Positions 1 to 8,977 are shown, counted from the first letter of the stretch. The stretch: DNA of 64,000 nucleotides from Aliishimia sp965656085 (GCA_965656085.1 CBFHJA010000013.1:1-64000); one strand, 5' to 3'. The notes: a model not told the origin generated them from the letters alone. Made by a program: numbers and translations.

Positions 1-73
1 TCTGCAAAATTTGGACATCAGAACCAAAACGGTTCAACGTCGACCCAACCCACCACTCGTTGGGACTAAACAC

Positions 74-376
74 CTAGAGCGGCGACGATAGTTCTTCACA
101 GGAAGGGTAATTCGCCTGGTCCACTGATTGCTTTGGGTCAACTCCATCTCGTAGCGATAGCTTCAATACGGCGGCACGCAACCGGGCATCGGCCAAACGA
201 ACTGTGGGATACTCTCCGATCACTGCCGTTCGCTGTTTGCCATTGCTCCGGTAAGCGAGGCAGAAGACCTTCTTGCCTGAGGGCATGACGTCAACGAACA
301 ATCCACCACCATCAGAATGGCGAAACCGTTGTTTTACTGGCGAGAATCCTCGTATTTCCGCATCGGTCAGGGGCAT
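74..376 (-). pseudogene. Truncated tyrosine integrase (DUF4102 arm-binding domain only)
   Basis: About 100 residues starting at MPLTDAEIRGF resemble the N-terminal arm-type DNA-binding domain (DUF4102) of phage/island integrases: a small beta-rich domain with a GGLFVDVMPSGKK segment, a GEYPTVRLADAR segment and a final DGVDPK. The family is normally about 400 residues with a C-terminal R-H-R-Y catalytic domain; here a stop follows directly, so the recombinase is broken. An upstream in-frame ATG at 424 would add 16 residues that do not look like the family. The gene reads away from the 3' end of tRNA-Gly about 210 bp away, the usual arrangement for an element integrated at a tRNA gene. The catalytic half could lie beyond the window only if a frameshift or deletion intervenes. 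Confidence 0.7.
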
Positions 377-481
377 TGTCCAACAAATCCGTAAAATCAG
401 CCCGCAAAGGAGGATGTCCAACACTTTTGTGAGATTCTAACGCCGGAAAGGGTGTTGTGTCCAACATTTGTCCAACAAATC
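377..481. repeat. Four TGTCCAACA repeats, possible integrase arm-type sites
   Basis: TGTCCAACA occurs at about 377, 415, 458 and 469, all in the same orientation, between the integrase remnant and the tRNA 3' end. The last two are adjacent. Integrases with an N-terminal arm-binding domain use short iterated arm sites next to the attachment core, so this is the expected place for them. The assignment is inference; the first copy overlaps the integrase start. Confidence 0.45.
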
Positions 482-589
482 ACCGCGAATCCACGGATTT
501 CAGTGTTTCGGTATATTCAATGACCAGCCTTAAAAATCACGCCAAATCAGCGCATTTGTGCCGGTATGAATACCTATGAGAAGGTTTGT

Positions 590-664
590 TGGAGCGGGCG
601 ATGAGATTCGAACTCACGACCCCAACCTTGGCAAGGTTGTGCTCTACCCCTGAGCTACGCCCGC
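590..664 (-). tRNA. tRNA-Gly (anticodon GCC)
   Basis: On the minus strand the sequence starts GCGGGCGTAGCTCAG and ends in the T-arm GTTCGAATC, acceptor strand CGCCCGC, discriminator T and an encoded CCA. The seven-base acceptor arms (658-664 and 594-600) pair perfectly, and the anticodon loop TTGCCAA gives GCC. The A and B box sequences are canonical. Its 3' end faces the integrase remnant, so it probably served as an attachment site. The pyc stop codon lies about 105 bp upstream on the same strand. Confidence 0.97.
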
Positions 665-770
665 GTCCTTGGGTGAGGTGGGAGATACGGTGCGCGGCGC
701 TGCGCTGCAAGAGGAAATTGCCCGTTTCGGCAACTTTTTTCGCCCCTCGCCGCGCGCGCCCACGCCCTCC

Positions 771-3700
771 TTATTCGAACTCCACCAGAAGGTCCTTGGC
801 GTCGATCTGAGCGCCCGCGCCCACATGCACCGCCTTGACCACCGCGTCCTGATCGGCGTGGATGCCGGTCTCCATTTTCATCGCCTCGATGGTCAGCAGC
901 AGATCGCCCTCCTTGACCTCTTGACCCGCATTCACGCCGACCGAGGCCACAACGCCCGGCATCGGCGCGCCTACATGAGCGGCGTTTCCGGCCTCGGCCT
1001 TGGGCCTTGCCTCGGTGGCCGATTTGACCATGCGGTTCGGCACCCGGATCGTGCGGGGCTGGCCGTTCAACTCGAAGAACAGCTTCACCTCGCCGTTGTC
1101 GTCGGTCTCGCCCATGGCGAGCATCCGGATCTCCAGCGTCTTGCCCGGGTCGATCTCGGCGCTGATCTCCTCGCCGGGCTCCATGCCGTAGAAGAACGTC
1201 TTCGTGGGCAGGGTGCGCACCGGGCCATAGGTGCGGTGGCGGCCCATGTAATCGAGGAAGACCTTGGGATACATCAGGTAGCCGCACAGATCCTCGTCAT
1301 CGACGGTCTTGCCTTCGAGCTGCGCGATCACGTCCTTGCGGGTGGCTTCGAGGTCGATGGGTTCGAGATGTTTGCCGGGCCGTTCGGTGTTGGGGCTCTC
1401 GCCCTTGAGCACCTTCGCCACCAACGCCTCGGGGAAGCCGCCCGGAGGCTGGCCAAGATTGCCGCGCAGCATGTCGATCACGCTATCGGGGAAGGCGACG
1501 TCCTTATCCGGATCCTCCACATCGGCGCGGGTGAGGCCCTGCGACACCATCATCAGTGCCATATCGCCCACGACCTTCGAGGACGGCGTGACCTTCACAA
1601 TATCGCCGAACATCTGGTTCACATCCGCATAGGTCTGCGCGACCTCGTGCCAGCGATCCTCCAGCCCCAGCGAGCGGGCCTGCGCCTTGAGGTTGGTGAA
1701 CTGCCCGCCAGGCATCTCGTGCAGGTAGACCTCGGAGGAGGGGGCCTGCATCGAGCTTTCGAACGCGGCGTAGTGGTCGCGCACATTCTCCCAATAGTCG
1801 CTGATCTCGCGCACCGCGCCGATATCGAGCCCGGTGTCGCGGTCGGTATGCTGCAGCGCTTCCACAATCGAGCCGAGCGTGGCTTGGCTGGTGTTGCCCG
1901 AGAGCGCATCCATCGCGCAATCGACCGCATCGACACCCGCTTCACTGGCGGCAAGAATCGTCGCGGAGGCCACGCCCGCCGTGTCATGGGTGTGGAAATG
2001 GATCGGCAGCCCGACCTCTTGTTTCAGCGCGCGGATCAGTTGCCGCGCGGCGGTCGGCTTGAGAATGCCCGCCATGTCCTTCAGCCCCAGAACATGCGCC
2101 CCGGCGGCCTCAAGCTCCTTGGCCATCCCGACATAATAGTCGATGTCGTACTTGGCGCGGTCGGGATCGAGAATATCGCCCGTGTAGCAGATCGTGCCCT
2201 CGCAGATCTTCCCGCTCTCGATCACTGCATCCATCGCCACGCGCATGTTCTCGGTCCAGTTGAGACTGTCGAAGACCCGGAAGACGTCGATCCCTTGCGC
2301 GGCCACGCGCACGAATTCCTGCACCACGTTGTCAGGGTAGTTGGTGTAGCCCACGCCGTTCGACGCCCTGAGCAGCATCTGCGTCATCAGGTTCGGCATC
2401 TGCGCGCGCAGATCGCGCAGGCGCTGCCACGGGCATTCCTGCAAGAACCGGTAGGCCACATCGAAGGTCGCGCCGCCCCAGCATTCCACCGAGAAAAGCT
2501 GCGGCAGGTTGGAGGCATAGGCGGGGGCGACCTTGATCATGTCCACAGAGCGCATCCGGGTGGCCAGAAGCGACTGGTGCCCGTCGCGCATCGTGGTGTC
2601 GGTGATCAGAAGCTGGCGTTGTGCCTTCATCCACTCTGCGACAGCCTCGGGCCCCTTTTGCTCCAGCAGGTTGCGCGCGCCCATCATCGGCTCGGCGCGC
2701 GAGGCGGGGGGCTTGGGGTCCTTGAGATCGGCGCGCGGCTTTGGACGGTCCTTGACCTCCGGGTGCCCGTTCACGGTGATATCCGCGATATAGGTCAGCA
2801 CCTTGGTGCCCCGGTCACGGCGCTTGGTGAACTGGAACAGCCCCGGCGTTTCGTCGATGAATTTCGTGGTGTATTCGTTATTGAGGAAGGTCGGGTGCTT
2901 GAGCAGGTTTTCCACGAAGGAGATGTTGGTGCTGACGCCCCGGATACGGAACTCCCGCAGCGCGCGATCCATACGCGCAATGGCCATCTCGGGCGTCGGG
3001 GCCCAAGCGGTGACCTTGGTCAGGAGCGAGTCGTAATAGCGCGTGATCACCCCGCCCGAATAGGCGGTGCCGCCATCGAGTCGGATACCCATGCCGGTGG
3101 CTTCCCGGTAGGCGGTGATCCGGCCATAATCGGGGATGAAATTGTTCTGCGGGTCTTCCGTCGTCACCCGCGTTTGCAGCGCGTGCCCGTTCAGCGTCAC
3201 ATCCTCTTGCGTCGGCTTGCCGGTCGCCTCCGCGATGGTCTTGCCTTCCGCGATCAGAATCTGCGCCTGCACGATGTCGATGCCGGTGACTTCCTCGGTC
3301 ACGGTGTGCTCGACCTGCACGCGCGGGTTCACTTCGATGAAATAGAATTGCTCGTCGTCCATATCCATCAGGAACTCGACGGTCCCGGCGCATTCATAAT
3401 TGACGTGCTTGCAGATCTTGTAGCCAAGCTCGCAAATCTCCGCGCGCTGTGCGTCGGTGAGGTACGGGGCAGGGGCGCGCTCCACGACTTTCTGGTTGCG
3501 GCGCTGTACAGAGCAGTCGCGCTCATAGAGGTGATACATGCCCCCGTGCTTGTCGCCGAGGATTTGCACCTCCACATGCCGCGCACGGGTGATCATCTTC
3601 TCCAGATATCCCTCGCCATTGCCAAAGGCGGCCTCGGCCTCGCGCCGCCCTTCCATGACTTTCTCAGGGAGTTCCTTGGCGTTCTGAATGGGCCGCATCC

Positions 3701-4208
3701 CGCGCCCGCCGCCGCCCCATGAGGCCTTGAGCATGAGCGGAAAGCCAATCTCCCCGGCCTCGGCCTTGATCGCCTCCATGTCATCCCCGAGCACTTCCGT
3801 GGCGGGAATGACCGGCACCCCGGCCTCAATGGCAACCCGCCGCGCCGAGGCCTTGTCGCCAAGCGCGCGCATGGTCTCGGCACGCGGCCCGATAAAGGTG
3901 ATCCCGTTCTGCTCGCAGGCATCAACCAGATCGGGGTTTTCAGACAGGAGACCGTAGCCGGGATGGATCGCATCGGCGCCGCTGGCCTTGGCGACCCGAA
4001 TGATCTCGTCAATGCTCAGATAGGCCGCCACGGGCCCCAGCCCCTCGCCGATCCGGTAGGCCTCGTCGGCCTTGAACCGGTGCAGCCCGAGCTTGTCTTC
4101 CTCGGCAAAGACGGCAACGGTTTTCTTCCCCATCTCGTTGGCGGCGCGCATGATGCGAATGGCGATCTCGCCGCGGTTGGCAATGAGGATTTTCTTGAAT
4201 TCCGGCAT
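771..4208 (-). CDS. pyc: Pyruvate carboxylase
   Basis: This 1145-residue biotin enzyme carboxylates pyruvate to oxaloacetate with ATP and bicarbonate, an anaplerotic cytosolic reaction. The domain order is complete: biotin carboxylase (residues 1 to about 460, starting KILIANRGEIAIR, with an ATP-grasp GGGGRGM loop), a carboxyltransferase TIM barrel (from about 535, DTTMRDGHQSL), and a C-terminal biotinyl domain with AMKMET, the biotinylated lysine being K1111. Length is typical of single-chain pyruvate carboxylases. The start MPEFKKILIANRG fits the family N-terminus exactly. It lies 148 bp downstream of lldD on the same strand, so lactate oxidation to pyruvate and pyruvate carboxylation could be co-expressed. 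Confidence 0.97.
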   Translation of the reverse strand: MPEFKKILIANRGEIAIRIMRAANEMGKKTVAVFAEEDKLGLHRFKADEAYRIGEGLGPVAAYLSIDEIIRVAKASGADAIHPGYGLLSENPDLVDACEQNGITFIGPRAETMRALGDKASARRVAIEAGVPVIPATEVLGDDMEAIKAEAGEIGFPLMLKASWGGGGRGMRPIQNAKELPEKVMEGRREAEAAFGNGEGYLEKMITRARHVEVQILGDKHGGMYHLYERDCSVQRRNQKVVERAPAPYLTDAQRAEICELGYKICKHVNYECAGTVEFLMDMDDEQFYFIEVNPRVQVEHTVTEEVTGIDIVQAQILIAEGKTIAEATGKPTQEDVTLNGHALQTRVTTEDPQNNFIPDYGRITAYREATGMGIRLDGGTAYSGGVITRYYDSLLTKVTAWAPTPEMAIARMDRALREFRIRGVSTNISFVENLLKHPTFLNNEYTTKFIDETPGLFQFTKRRDRGTKVLTYIADITVNGHPEVKDRPKPRADLKDPKPPASRAEPMMGARNLLEQKGPEAVAEWMKAQRQLLITDTTMRDGHQSLLATRMRSVDMIKVAPAYASNLPQLFSVECWGGATFDVAYRFLQECPWQRLRDLRAQMPNLMTQMLLRASNGVGYTNYPDNVVQEFVRVAAQGIDVFRVFDSLNWTENMRVAMDAVIESGKICEGTICYTGDILDPDRAKYDIDYYVGMAKELEAAGAHVLGLKDMAGILKPTAARQLIRALKQEVGLPIHFHTHDTAGVASATILAASEAGVDAVDCAMDALSGNTSQATLGSIVEALQHTDRDTGLDIGAVREISDYWENVRDHYAAFESSMQAPSSEVYLHEMPGGQFTNLKAQARSLGLEDRWHEVAQTYADVNQMFGDIVKVTPSSKVVGDMALMMVSQGLTRADVEDPDKDVAFPDSVIDMLRGNLGQPPGGFPEALVAKVLKGESPNTERPGKHLEPIDLEATRKDVIAQLEGKTVDDEDLCGYLMYPKVFLDYMGRHRTYGPVRTLPTKTFFYGMEPGEEISAEIDPGKTLEIRMLAMGETDDNGEVKLFFELNGQPRTIRVPNRMVKSATEARPKAEAGNAAHVGAPMPGVVASVGVNAGQEVKEGDLLLTIEAMKMETGIHADQDAVVKAVHVGAGAQIDAKDLLVEFE

Positions 4209-4356
4209 GTGGCGGTCCTTTTGTCGGTCTGTTGGCGCGGACTATGACGAATACGTGACGCCAATCAATCGGCTAATCCGGGCCCTTCGCGCTGTTTGCG
4301 CCATCACAGCATAGCGTCCGCAAGATTGTCACGCCAATCTCTTGAGCCGCGACACT

Positions 4357-5529
4357 TTATGTCTCATTTGCGCGCGGCTTTGGCATCTGCGCGGGGCAGC
4401 GCACGCCGAGTTGCCCCAGATTCGCCATCAGATCGCGGCGCAAGACCTCCGCCAGATGATCCGGCCCGGCCTCAGGCCCCAGCGCGCAGAGCGCGAAATG
4501 CCAGCCGCGCCCCATCATCACCATATCGGCCCCGAGGCTGATTGCGCGCAAGATGTCGAGCCCGGTCTCGATCCCGCTGTCGAAGATGATCGGCAGATCG
4601 CAAACGGCCCGAATATCCGCGAGACAGTCAATCGCCCCCGGGGCGCCATCGAACTGCCGCCCGGCATGGTTCGACACCCAGAGCGCATCCACGCCCGCCT
4701 CTTTCAGCTTGGGTCCATCCTCGGCACGCAGCAAGCCCTTGATAATCAAAGGCCCGTCCCACGCATCCCTGAGCCAGCGCAGATAGTCCCAATCCGGCGA
4801 TGCGCGCAGCAGATAGCCCACATGCTCGGTGGGCGGCAGGCTCTCGCGCCCGGTCCCCTCGATATACTTGTCGAGCGTGCGCATCCTCGGCTGCCCGGCC
4901 TGCGCGGTCGCCAGCGCCCATGCGGGCCGCATCATCACTTGCGCCAGCAAACGCGGTGTCAGACGCGGCGGCGAGGTCAGTCCTGAGCGCGTCTGCCGCT
5001 CCCGCCGCGACGGCGCAGGCAGATCAACCGTCAGCACCAACGCCTTGAACCCGGTGGCTTTGACCCGCGCGAGCATGTCTTTGCGGATCTCGATGTCGCG
5101 CGGCGGGTAAAGCTGATACCATGCCTGATCTCCAATCACGTCCGCCACATCCTCGGGCGAGGCCGCCGCGACGGTAGACATGGTATAGGGTATCCCCGCG
5201 CACACCGCCGCCGCCGCCAAGGCCCGCTCCGCGCCGGGCCATGTGAGCCCGGACATCCCCACGGGCGCGATCCCGACGGGCATCTTGTAGTCAAAGCCGA
5301 GCAGCGAGGTGCTCAGATCGTACTCCAGATCGCCATGCAGAATGGAGGGCAGGAACTCCAGCTTGTCCAAAGCCGCCCGGTTCGCCGCCTTGGTGCGCTC
5401 ATCCCCGGTTCCGCTGTCGAGATATTCCCACACAAACTTGGGCAGACGCCGCCGCGCACGTTTCTTCAGATCGTCAAGGGCCGGGTAGGTGCTGTGCAAT
5501 TCCATGTCCCGGATTTGTGGCCTATCCAT
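4357..5529 (-). CDS. lldD: FMN-dependent L-lactate dehydrogenase / alpha-hydroxy-acid oxidase
   Basis: This 390-residue TIM-barrel flavoprotein of the FMN-dependent alpha-hydroxy-acid dehydrogenase family probably oxidises L-lactate to pyruvate. Visible marks are the N-terminal LPKFVWEYLDSGTGDE segment, the LVLTVDLP strand, a LIIKG lysine and the signature SNHAGRQ, with H288 as the predicted catalytic base. The sequence reads SNHAGRQ where most members have SNHGGRQ, a conservative change. The start used is MDRPQIRDMELHS; an internal ATG at 5505 (MELHS) is possible. It is followed by pyc on the same strand and divergent from uvrD. Substrate could be another 2-hydroxy acid such as glycolate or mandelate. 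Confidence 0.88.
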   Translation of the reverse strand: MDRPQIRDMELHSTYPALDDLKKRARRRLPKFVWEYLDSGTGDERTKAANRAALDKLEFLPSILHGDLEYDLSTSLLGFDYKMPVGIAPVGMSGLTWPGAERALAAAAVCAGIPYTMSTVAAASPEDVADVIGDQAWYQLYPPRDIEIRKDMLARVKATGFKALVLTVDLPAPSRRERQTRSGLTSPPRLTPRLLAQVMMRPAWALATAQAGQPRMRTLDKYIEGTGRESLPPTEHVGYLLRASPDWDYLRWLRDAWDGPLIIKGLLRAEDGPKLKEAGVDALWVSNHAGRQFDGAPGAIDCLADIRAVCDLPIIFDSGIETGLDILRAISLGADMVMMGRGWHFALCALGPEAGPDHLAEVLRRDLMANLGQLGVRCPAQMPKPRANET

Positions 5530-5599
5530 TGCAAATGTCCAGAGCCTCTCAAAAATGCCAGCCAACCATGCGTCCCAAGTCACGGTACTGGGCGCTGGC

Positions 5600-5635
5600 T
5601 CCCCTGTTTCACTTGGCCAGATAAACTCCGAGGGT
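5600..5635 (+). repeat. Dispersed intergenic element, copy 1 (CCCCTGTTTCACTTGGCCAG type)
   Basis: This is a member of a seven-copy intergenic family in the window, with core CTTTGGCCAAAAATATCC between C-rich and G-rich ends. This copy is divergent: ACTTGGCCAGATAAACTCC. It sits in the 210-bp divergent spacer between lldD and uvrD. Confidence 0.5.
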
Positions 5636-5739
5636 GTGCGAGCAGAGCTCCCGCACGGGCCGCAGGCCCGTCCAAACCCCTGCGAACAAACAAAGAACGG
5701 CGCTTTCCTTCCCCAAACCTCCGCGCTACACTGCTTTCC

Positions 5740-8094
5740 ATGAGCAGTTACGACGATATGGACGCCTTCGAAGGCGCCGCCTCCCTCTCCGCCCGCGCCA
5801 TGGCGCAGCGCCCGATGCCTTATCTCGACGGACTGAACCCGGCGCAGCGCGAGGCGGTGGAACGGCTGGACGGCCCGGTCCTGATGCTGGCCGGGGCAGG
5901 GACCGGCAAGACCCGCGCCCTCACGGCCCGTGTCGCCCACCTGCTCACAACCGGCACCGCCCGCCCCAACGAAATCCTCGCGGTGACCTTCACCAACAAA
6001 GCCGCGCGCGAAATGAAAAACCGCGTGGGCGCGCTCCTTGGCCAACCCGCCGAGGGGATGCCGTGGCTTGGCACGTTTCATGCGATCTGCGTCAAACTCT
6101 TGCGCCGCCACGCCGAACTGGTGGGCCTGAAATCCAACTTCACCATCCTCGACACCGACGACCAGATTCGCCTTTTGAAACAACTGATCTCCGCCTCCAA
6201 TATCGACGACAAACGCTGGCCAGCGCGGATGCTGGCGGGTATTATCGACGACTGGAAGAACCGCGCGCTGACGCCGGACAAGGTCCCCGCCGCCGATGCC
6301 GGGTCCTACAACCACAAGGGCGTGGAGATCTACGCGCAATACCAACAGCGGCTCAAGGACCTGAACGCCTGCGATTTCGGCGACCTTCTGCTGCACATGG
6401 TCACGATCTTCCAGACCCACGAGGACGTGCTGACGCAATACCAGCGCTGGTTCCGCTACATCCTCGTCGATGAGTACCAAGACACCAACGTCGCCCAATA
6501 TATGTGGCTCCGGCTGCTCGCGGCGGGGCACAAGAACATCTGCTGCGTGGGCGATGATGACCAGTCGATCTATGGCTGGCGTGGCGCGGAAGTGGGCAAC
6601 ATCCTGCGCTTCGAGAAGGACTTCCCCGGCGCGCATGTGGTCCGGCTTGAGCAAAACTACCGCTCCACGCCCCACATCCTCGCGGCGGCCTCTGGTGTGA
6701 TCCGGGGCAACGAAAACCGGCTCGGCAAGGAGCTGTTCACCGACAAACCCGACGGCGAGAAGGTTCGCCTGATCGGCCACTGGGACGGCGAGGAAGAGGC
6801 CCGCTGGATCGGCGAAGAGATCGAGGCCGCACAGCGGGGCACGCGCGGGATGCGCCCCATCGGCCTTGACGAAATGGCGATCCTCGTGCGCGCCTCGCAC
6901 CAGATGCGCGCCTTTGAGGACCGTTTCCTCACCATCGGCTTGCCCTACCGCGTGATCGGCGGGCCGCGCTTTTACGAGCGCATGGAGATTCGCGACGCGA
7001 TGGCCTATTTCCGTATCGTGACCTCCCCCGATGACGATCTGGCCTTCGAGCGTATCGTAAACACCCCCAAACGCGGCCTCGGTGACAAGGCCCAGCAGAC
7101 GATCCAGATGACTGCGCGCTCCAACGGCGTCAGCCTGCTGGAAGGCGCGCGCCTCGTCGTGCAGGCCCAGCTGATCAAGGGCAAAGGCGGCGCAGCGCTG
7201 GGCACGCTCTGCAACGACATCGCCCGCTGGTCCCGCATGATCGGCGACCCGAACACGCCGCACACCGAACTTGCCGAGATCATCCTCGACGAGAGCGGCT
7301 ACACCGCGCATTGGCAGAACGACAAGACCCCCGAAGCCCCCGGCCGCCTTGAAAACCTCAAGGAACTGGTCGAAGCCTTGGAGCAATTCGAGAACCTGCA
7401 GGGCTTTCTCGAACATGTCTCCCTCGTGATGGACAACGCGAGCGACGATGCGGGCGAAAAGGTCTCAATTATGACCTTGCACGCCGCGAAGGGCCTCGAA
7501 TTCCCCGCTGTCTTCCTGCCGGGCTGGGAGGACGGCCTCTTCCCGTCACAACGCTCCATGGACGAGAGCGGGCTGAAGGGCCTCGAAGAGGAACGCCGCC
7601 TCGCTTATGTCGGCATCACCCGCGCCGAAGAGGTCTGTACGATCTCCTTCGTGGGCAACCGCATGGTGTTCGGCCAATGGCAATCGGCCATGCCGTCCCG
7701 CTTCATCGACGAATTGCCCGAAGAACACGTCGAAGTGCTGACGCCCCCCGGCCTCTACGGTGGCGGCTACGGCGCAGCGGCCACGACGGGCCGCACCTCC
7801 AGCCTGCATGACAAGGCGGCGGAAGCGAATGTCTATAACTCGCCGGGCTGGAAACGCCTGCAAGCCAACAGCCAGCGCCGCCCGGTGAGCCAACCGCAAG
7901 AGGCCCGCCGCACGGTAATCGACCTTGAGGCGACATCGAAATTCGAAACCGGCGAGCGCGTGTTCCACCAGAAATTCGGCTATGGCGCGATTGTCGGAAT
8001 TGAGGGCGACAAGCTGGAGATTGCCTTCGAGAAGGCGGGCACCAAAAAGGTGGTCGCGAGCTTCATCACGGCAGCGGACGATATCCCGTTCTGA
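5740..8094 (+). CDS. uvrD: ATP-dependent DNA helicase UvrD/PcrA
   Basis: This is a 784-residue superfamily 1A 3'-5' DNA helicase, expected in nucleotide excision and mismatch repair. Walker A AGAGTGKT lies at residues 51-58, motif II DEYQD at 244-248, motif III GDDDQSIYGWRG follows, then QNYRS (motif IV) and the TLHAAKGLEF and VGITRA motifs (V and VI). The C-terminus (ETGERVFHQKFGYGAIVGIE) is the small Tudor-like domain typical of UvrD/PcrA. Length is slightly above E. coli UvrD. The ATG at 5740 is preferred; the frame stays open upstream, but that stretch reads like intergenic DNA. A repeat element and the small-RNA locus follow. Confidence 0.95.
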   Translation: MSSYDDMDAFEGAASLSARAMAQRPMPYLDGLNPAQREAVERLDGPVLMLAGAGTGKTRALTARVAHLLTTGTARPNEILAVTFTNKAAREMKNRVGALLGQPAEGMPWLGTFHAICVKLLRRHAELVGLKSNFTILDTDDQIRLLKQLISASNIDDKRWPARMLAGIIDDWKNRALTPDKVPAADAGSYNHKGVEIYAQYQQRLKDLNACDFGDLLLHMVTIFQTHEDVLTQYQRWFRYILVDEYQDTNVAQYMWLRLLAAGHKNICCVGDDDQSIYGWRGAEVGNILRFEKDFPGAHVVRLEQNYRSTPHILAAASGVIRGNENRLGKELFTDKPDGEKVRLIGHWDGEEEARWIGEEIEAAQRGTRGMRPIGLDEMAILVRASHQMRAFEDRFLTIGLPYRVIGGPRFYERMEIRDAMAYFRIVTSPDDDLAFERIVNTPKRGLGDKAQQTIQMTARSNGVSLLEGARLVVQAQLIKGKGGAALGTLCNDIARWSRMIGDPNTPHTELAEIILDESGYTAHWQNDKTPEAPGRLENLKELVEALEQFENLQGFLEHVSLVMDNASDDAGEKVSIMTLHAAKGLEFPAVFLPGWEDGLFPSQRSMDESGLKGLEEERRLAYVGITRAEEVCTISFVGNRMVFGQWQSAMPSRFIDELPEEHVEVLTPPGLYGGGYGAAATTGRTSSLHDKAAEANVYNSPGWKRLQANSQRRPVSQPQEARRTVIDLEATSKFETGERVFHQKFGYGAIVGIEGDKLEIAFEKAGTKKVVASFITAADDIPF

Positions 8095-8126
8095 CCTCTG
8101 CGCCCCAAAGGCTTCCAACTCCACCC

Positions 8127-8201
8127 GTCCCGGGCCTGACCCGGGACCTCAATGTCAGAGATCGCGCGCTTTCCAGCGAGGCTCCGGGTCAGGCCCGGGG
8201 C
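8127..8201. repeat. Paired GC-rich palindromes (CCCGGGCCTGACCCGGG type)
   Basis: GTCCCGGGCCTGACCCGGGA (8127-8146) is itself palindromic. It is followed about 35 bp later by its inverted counterpart CTCCGGGTCAGGCCCGGGGC (8182-8201), so either each arm or the pair could form hairpins. Related palindromes occur near 23060, 23196 and 42546. They sit between genes and look like REP-type repeats. Confidence 0.55.
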
Positions 8202-8245
8202 GGGTGACGCGTGTTTCCCGCGTTCCCAATCCCGCACCCGCCCTG

Positions 8246-8281
8246 CGTTTCACTTTGCCAGAAAAACTCCCCCCGGAGGGT
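8246..8281 (+). repeat. Dispersed intergenic element, copy 2
   Basis: CACTTTGCCAGAAAAACTCC followed by a C-rich/G-rich end matches the CTTTGGCCAAAAATATCC family. It lies downstream of uvrD, just after the paired palindromes. Confidence 0.5.
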
Positions 8282-8364
8282 CCTCCGACCTGCCACGAGC
8301 ACACCGGTGCACAGAAATGCAAAACGCCGCACAAAAGCGCGGCGGGGTCCGGATCTGCTGTGAG

Positions 8365-8490
8365 AAAAAAAGGCGGCGACAGGTCTAAAGGGAGGAGAGG
8401 ACCTGCCGCCGCTGAATTACAGACACCCCAGGGAGGAGGAGAGGAGTATCTGTTCTGACCTGACCGCGCGGGAGGAGGTGCACGACCAGG
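8365..8490 (-). ncRNA. Cuckoo/CcsR-type small RNA locus: three hairpins with CCTCCTCCC loops
   Basis: On the minus strand, starting eight bases after the DUF1127 stop, three successive stem-loops appear. They are 8459-8490 (11-bp stem CCTGGTCGTGC, loop ACCTCCTCCC), 8420-8452 (10-bp stem, loop with TCTCCTCCTCCCT) and 8375-8410 (11-bp stem GGCGGCAGGTC, loop CTCTCCTCCCTTTA). A run of seven T's follows the last, so it is also a Rho-independent terminator. Each stem is closed by Watson-Crick and G-U pairs, and each loop exposes an anti-Shine-Dalgarno CTCCTCCC. This matches the CcsR/Cuckoo RNAs known downstream of a DUF1127 gene in Rhodobacter sphaeroides, which are processed from the mRNA. Here there are three loops in about 125 nt. 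Confidence 0.82.
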
Positions 8491-8497
8491 ATCTCGG

Positions 8498-8728
8498 TCA
8501 AACCGCGTTGCGGGCTGTTTCCAGCGCGATGCGGCGAATTTGGCAGCGTGCGATACCCATGTCGGCCAGTTCGGCGTTCGACAGGGAGGCAAGCTCGTTG
8601 AAGGTTATGCGCGCGACGTTGCGGCGCGCCATGAGTTTCGCGGCCCCGTTCAGAATGTCTGCGGCGGACGCCATGAAGCGGGCGCCGAGGCCAGCTTCGC
8701 GGGAATGTGTGTCGATGAAGAAGGCCAT
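8498..8728 (-). CDS. DUF1127 small protein (CcaF1-like)
   Basis: This 76-residue basic protein starts MAFFIDTHSREAG. Its C-terminal half (ITFNELASLSNAELADMGIARCQI) is the DUF1127 domain, in which a short helical segment ends in L-x-D-[ML]-G-[IL]-x-R. DUF1127 proteins in Rhodobacter have been linked to RNA binding and stress adaptation. The strongest support for a CcaF1-like role is the small-RNA hairpin array directly downstream on the same strand, which suggests one stress-induced transcript cleaved into mRNA and sRNAs. Upstream, GATCTTGCATAG followed by CATTGA at about 8795-8835 could be an RpoH-type promoter, but this is weak. Confidence 0.88.
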   Translation of the reverse strand: MAFFIDTHSREAGLGARFMASAADILNGAAKLMARRNVARITFNELASLSNAELADMGIARCQIRRIALETARNAV

Positions 8729-8977
8729 GTGCGTTGCCGTTCCAGTCTCGCTGCTGTGTTGTCTTGCTCACCAAGATACGTCGATGCTGCGCGTGCACAA
8801 CACTCAATGCTGCAACGCAGCTATGCAAGATCCGCATACGCGACGTTGCGTTATTTCTCTTGAAAGATGAATGACTTGGCTAATTTCTGCGCATGCGAGC
8901 AAGCTAGGGTTGCGCTGCCCAATTTCTGCGCCACGTTAGAGGGAAAGCTGCTTAATTCGGGGGCAAAAAGAAAACTC

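Noticed and set aside
718..740. TTGCC-CGTTTC-GGCAA stem with T6 on the plus strand
   Set aside because: Only a 5-bp stem and no plus-strand gene ends there; too weak to call as a terminator for pyc on the minus strand.
669..3722. Long 1017-codon plus-strand open frame opposite pyc
   Set aside because: High-GC antisense shadow of pyc; composition is His/Arg/Leu-rich and no domain is recognisable, while the minus-strand frame is a complete pyruvate carboxylase.
5530..7416. In-frame upstream extension of lldD to 1019 codons
   Set aside because: The extra residues run antisense through uvrD; the family N-terminus starts at about 5529/5505.
8095..8500. CRISPR-like interpretation of the repeated GGGAGGAG motifs
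   Set aside because: The repeats are the loops of three distinct hairpins with different stems, not identical direct repeats with spacers.
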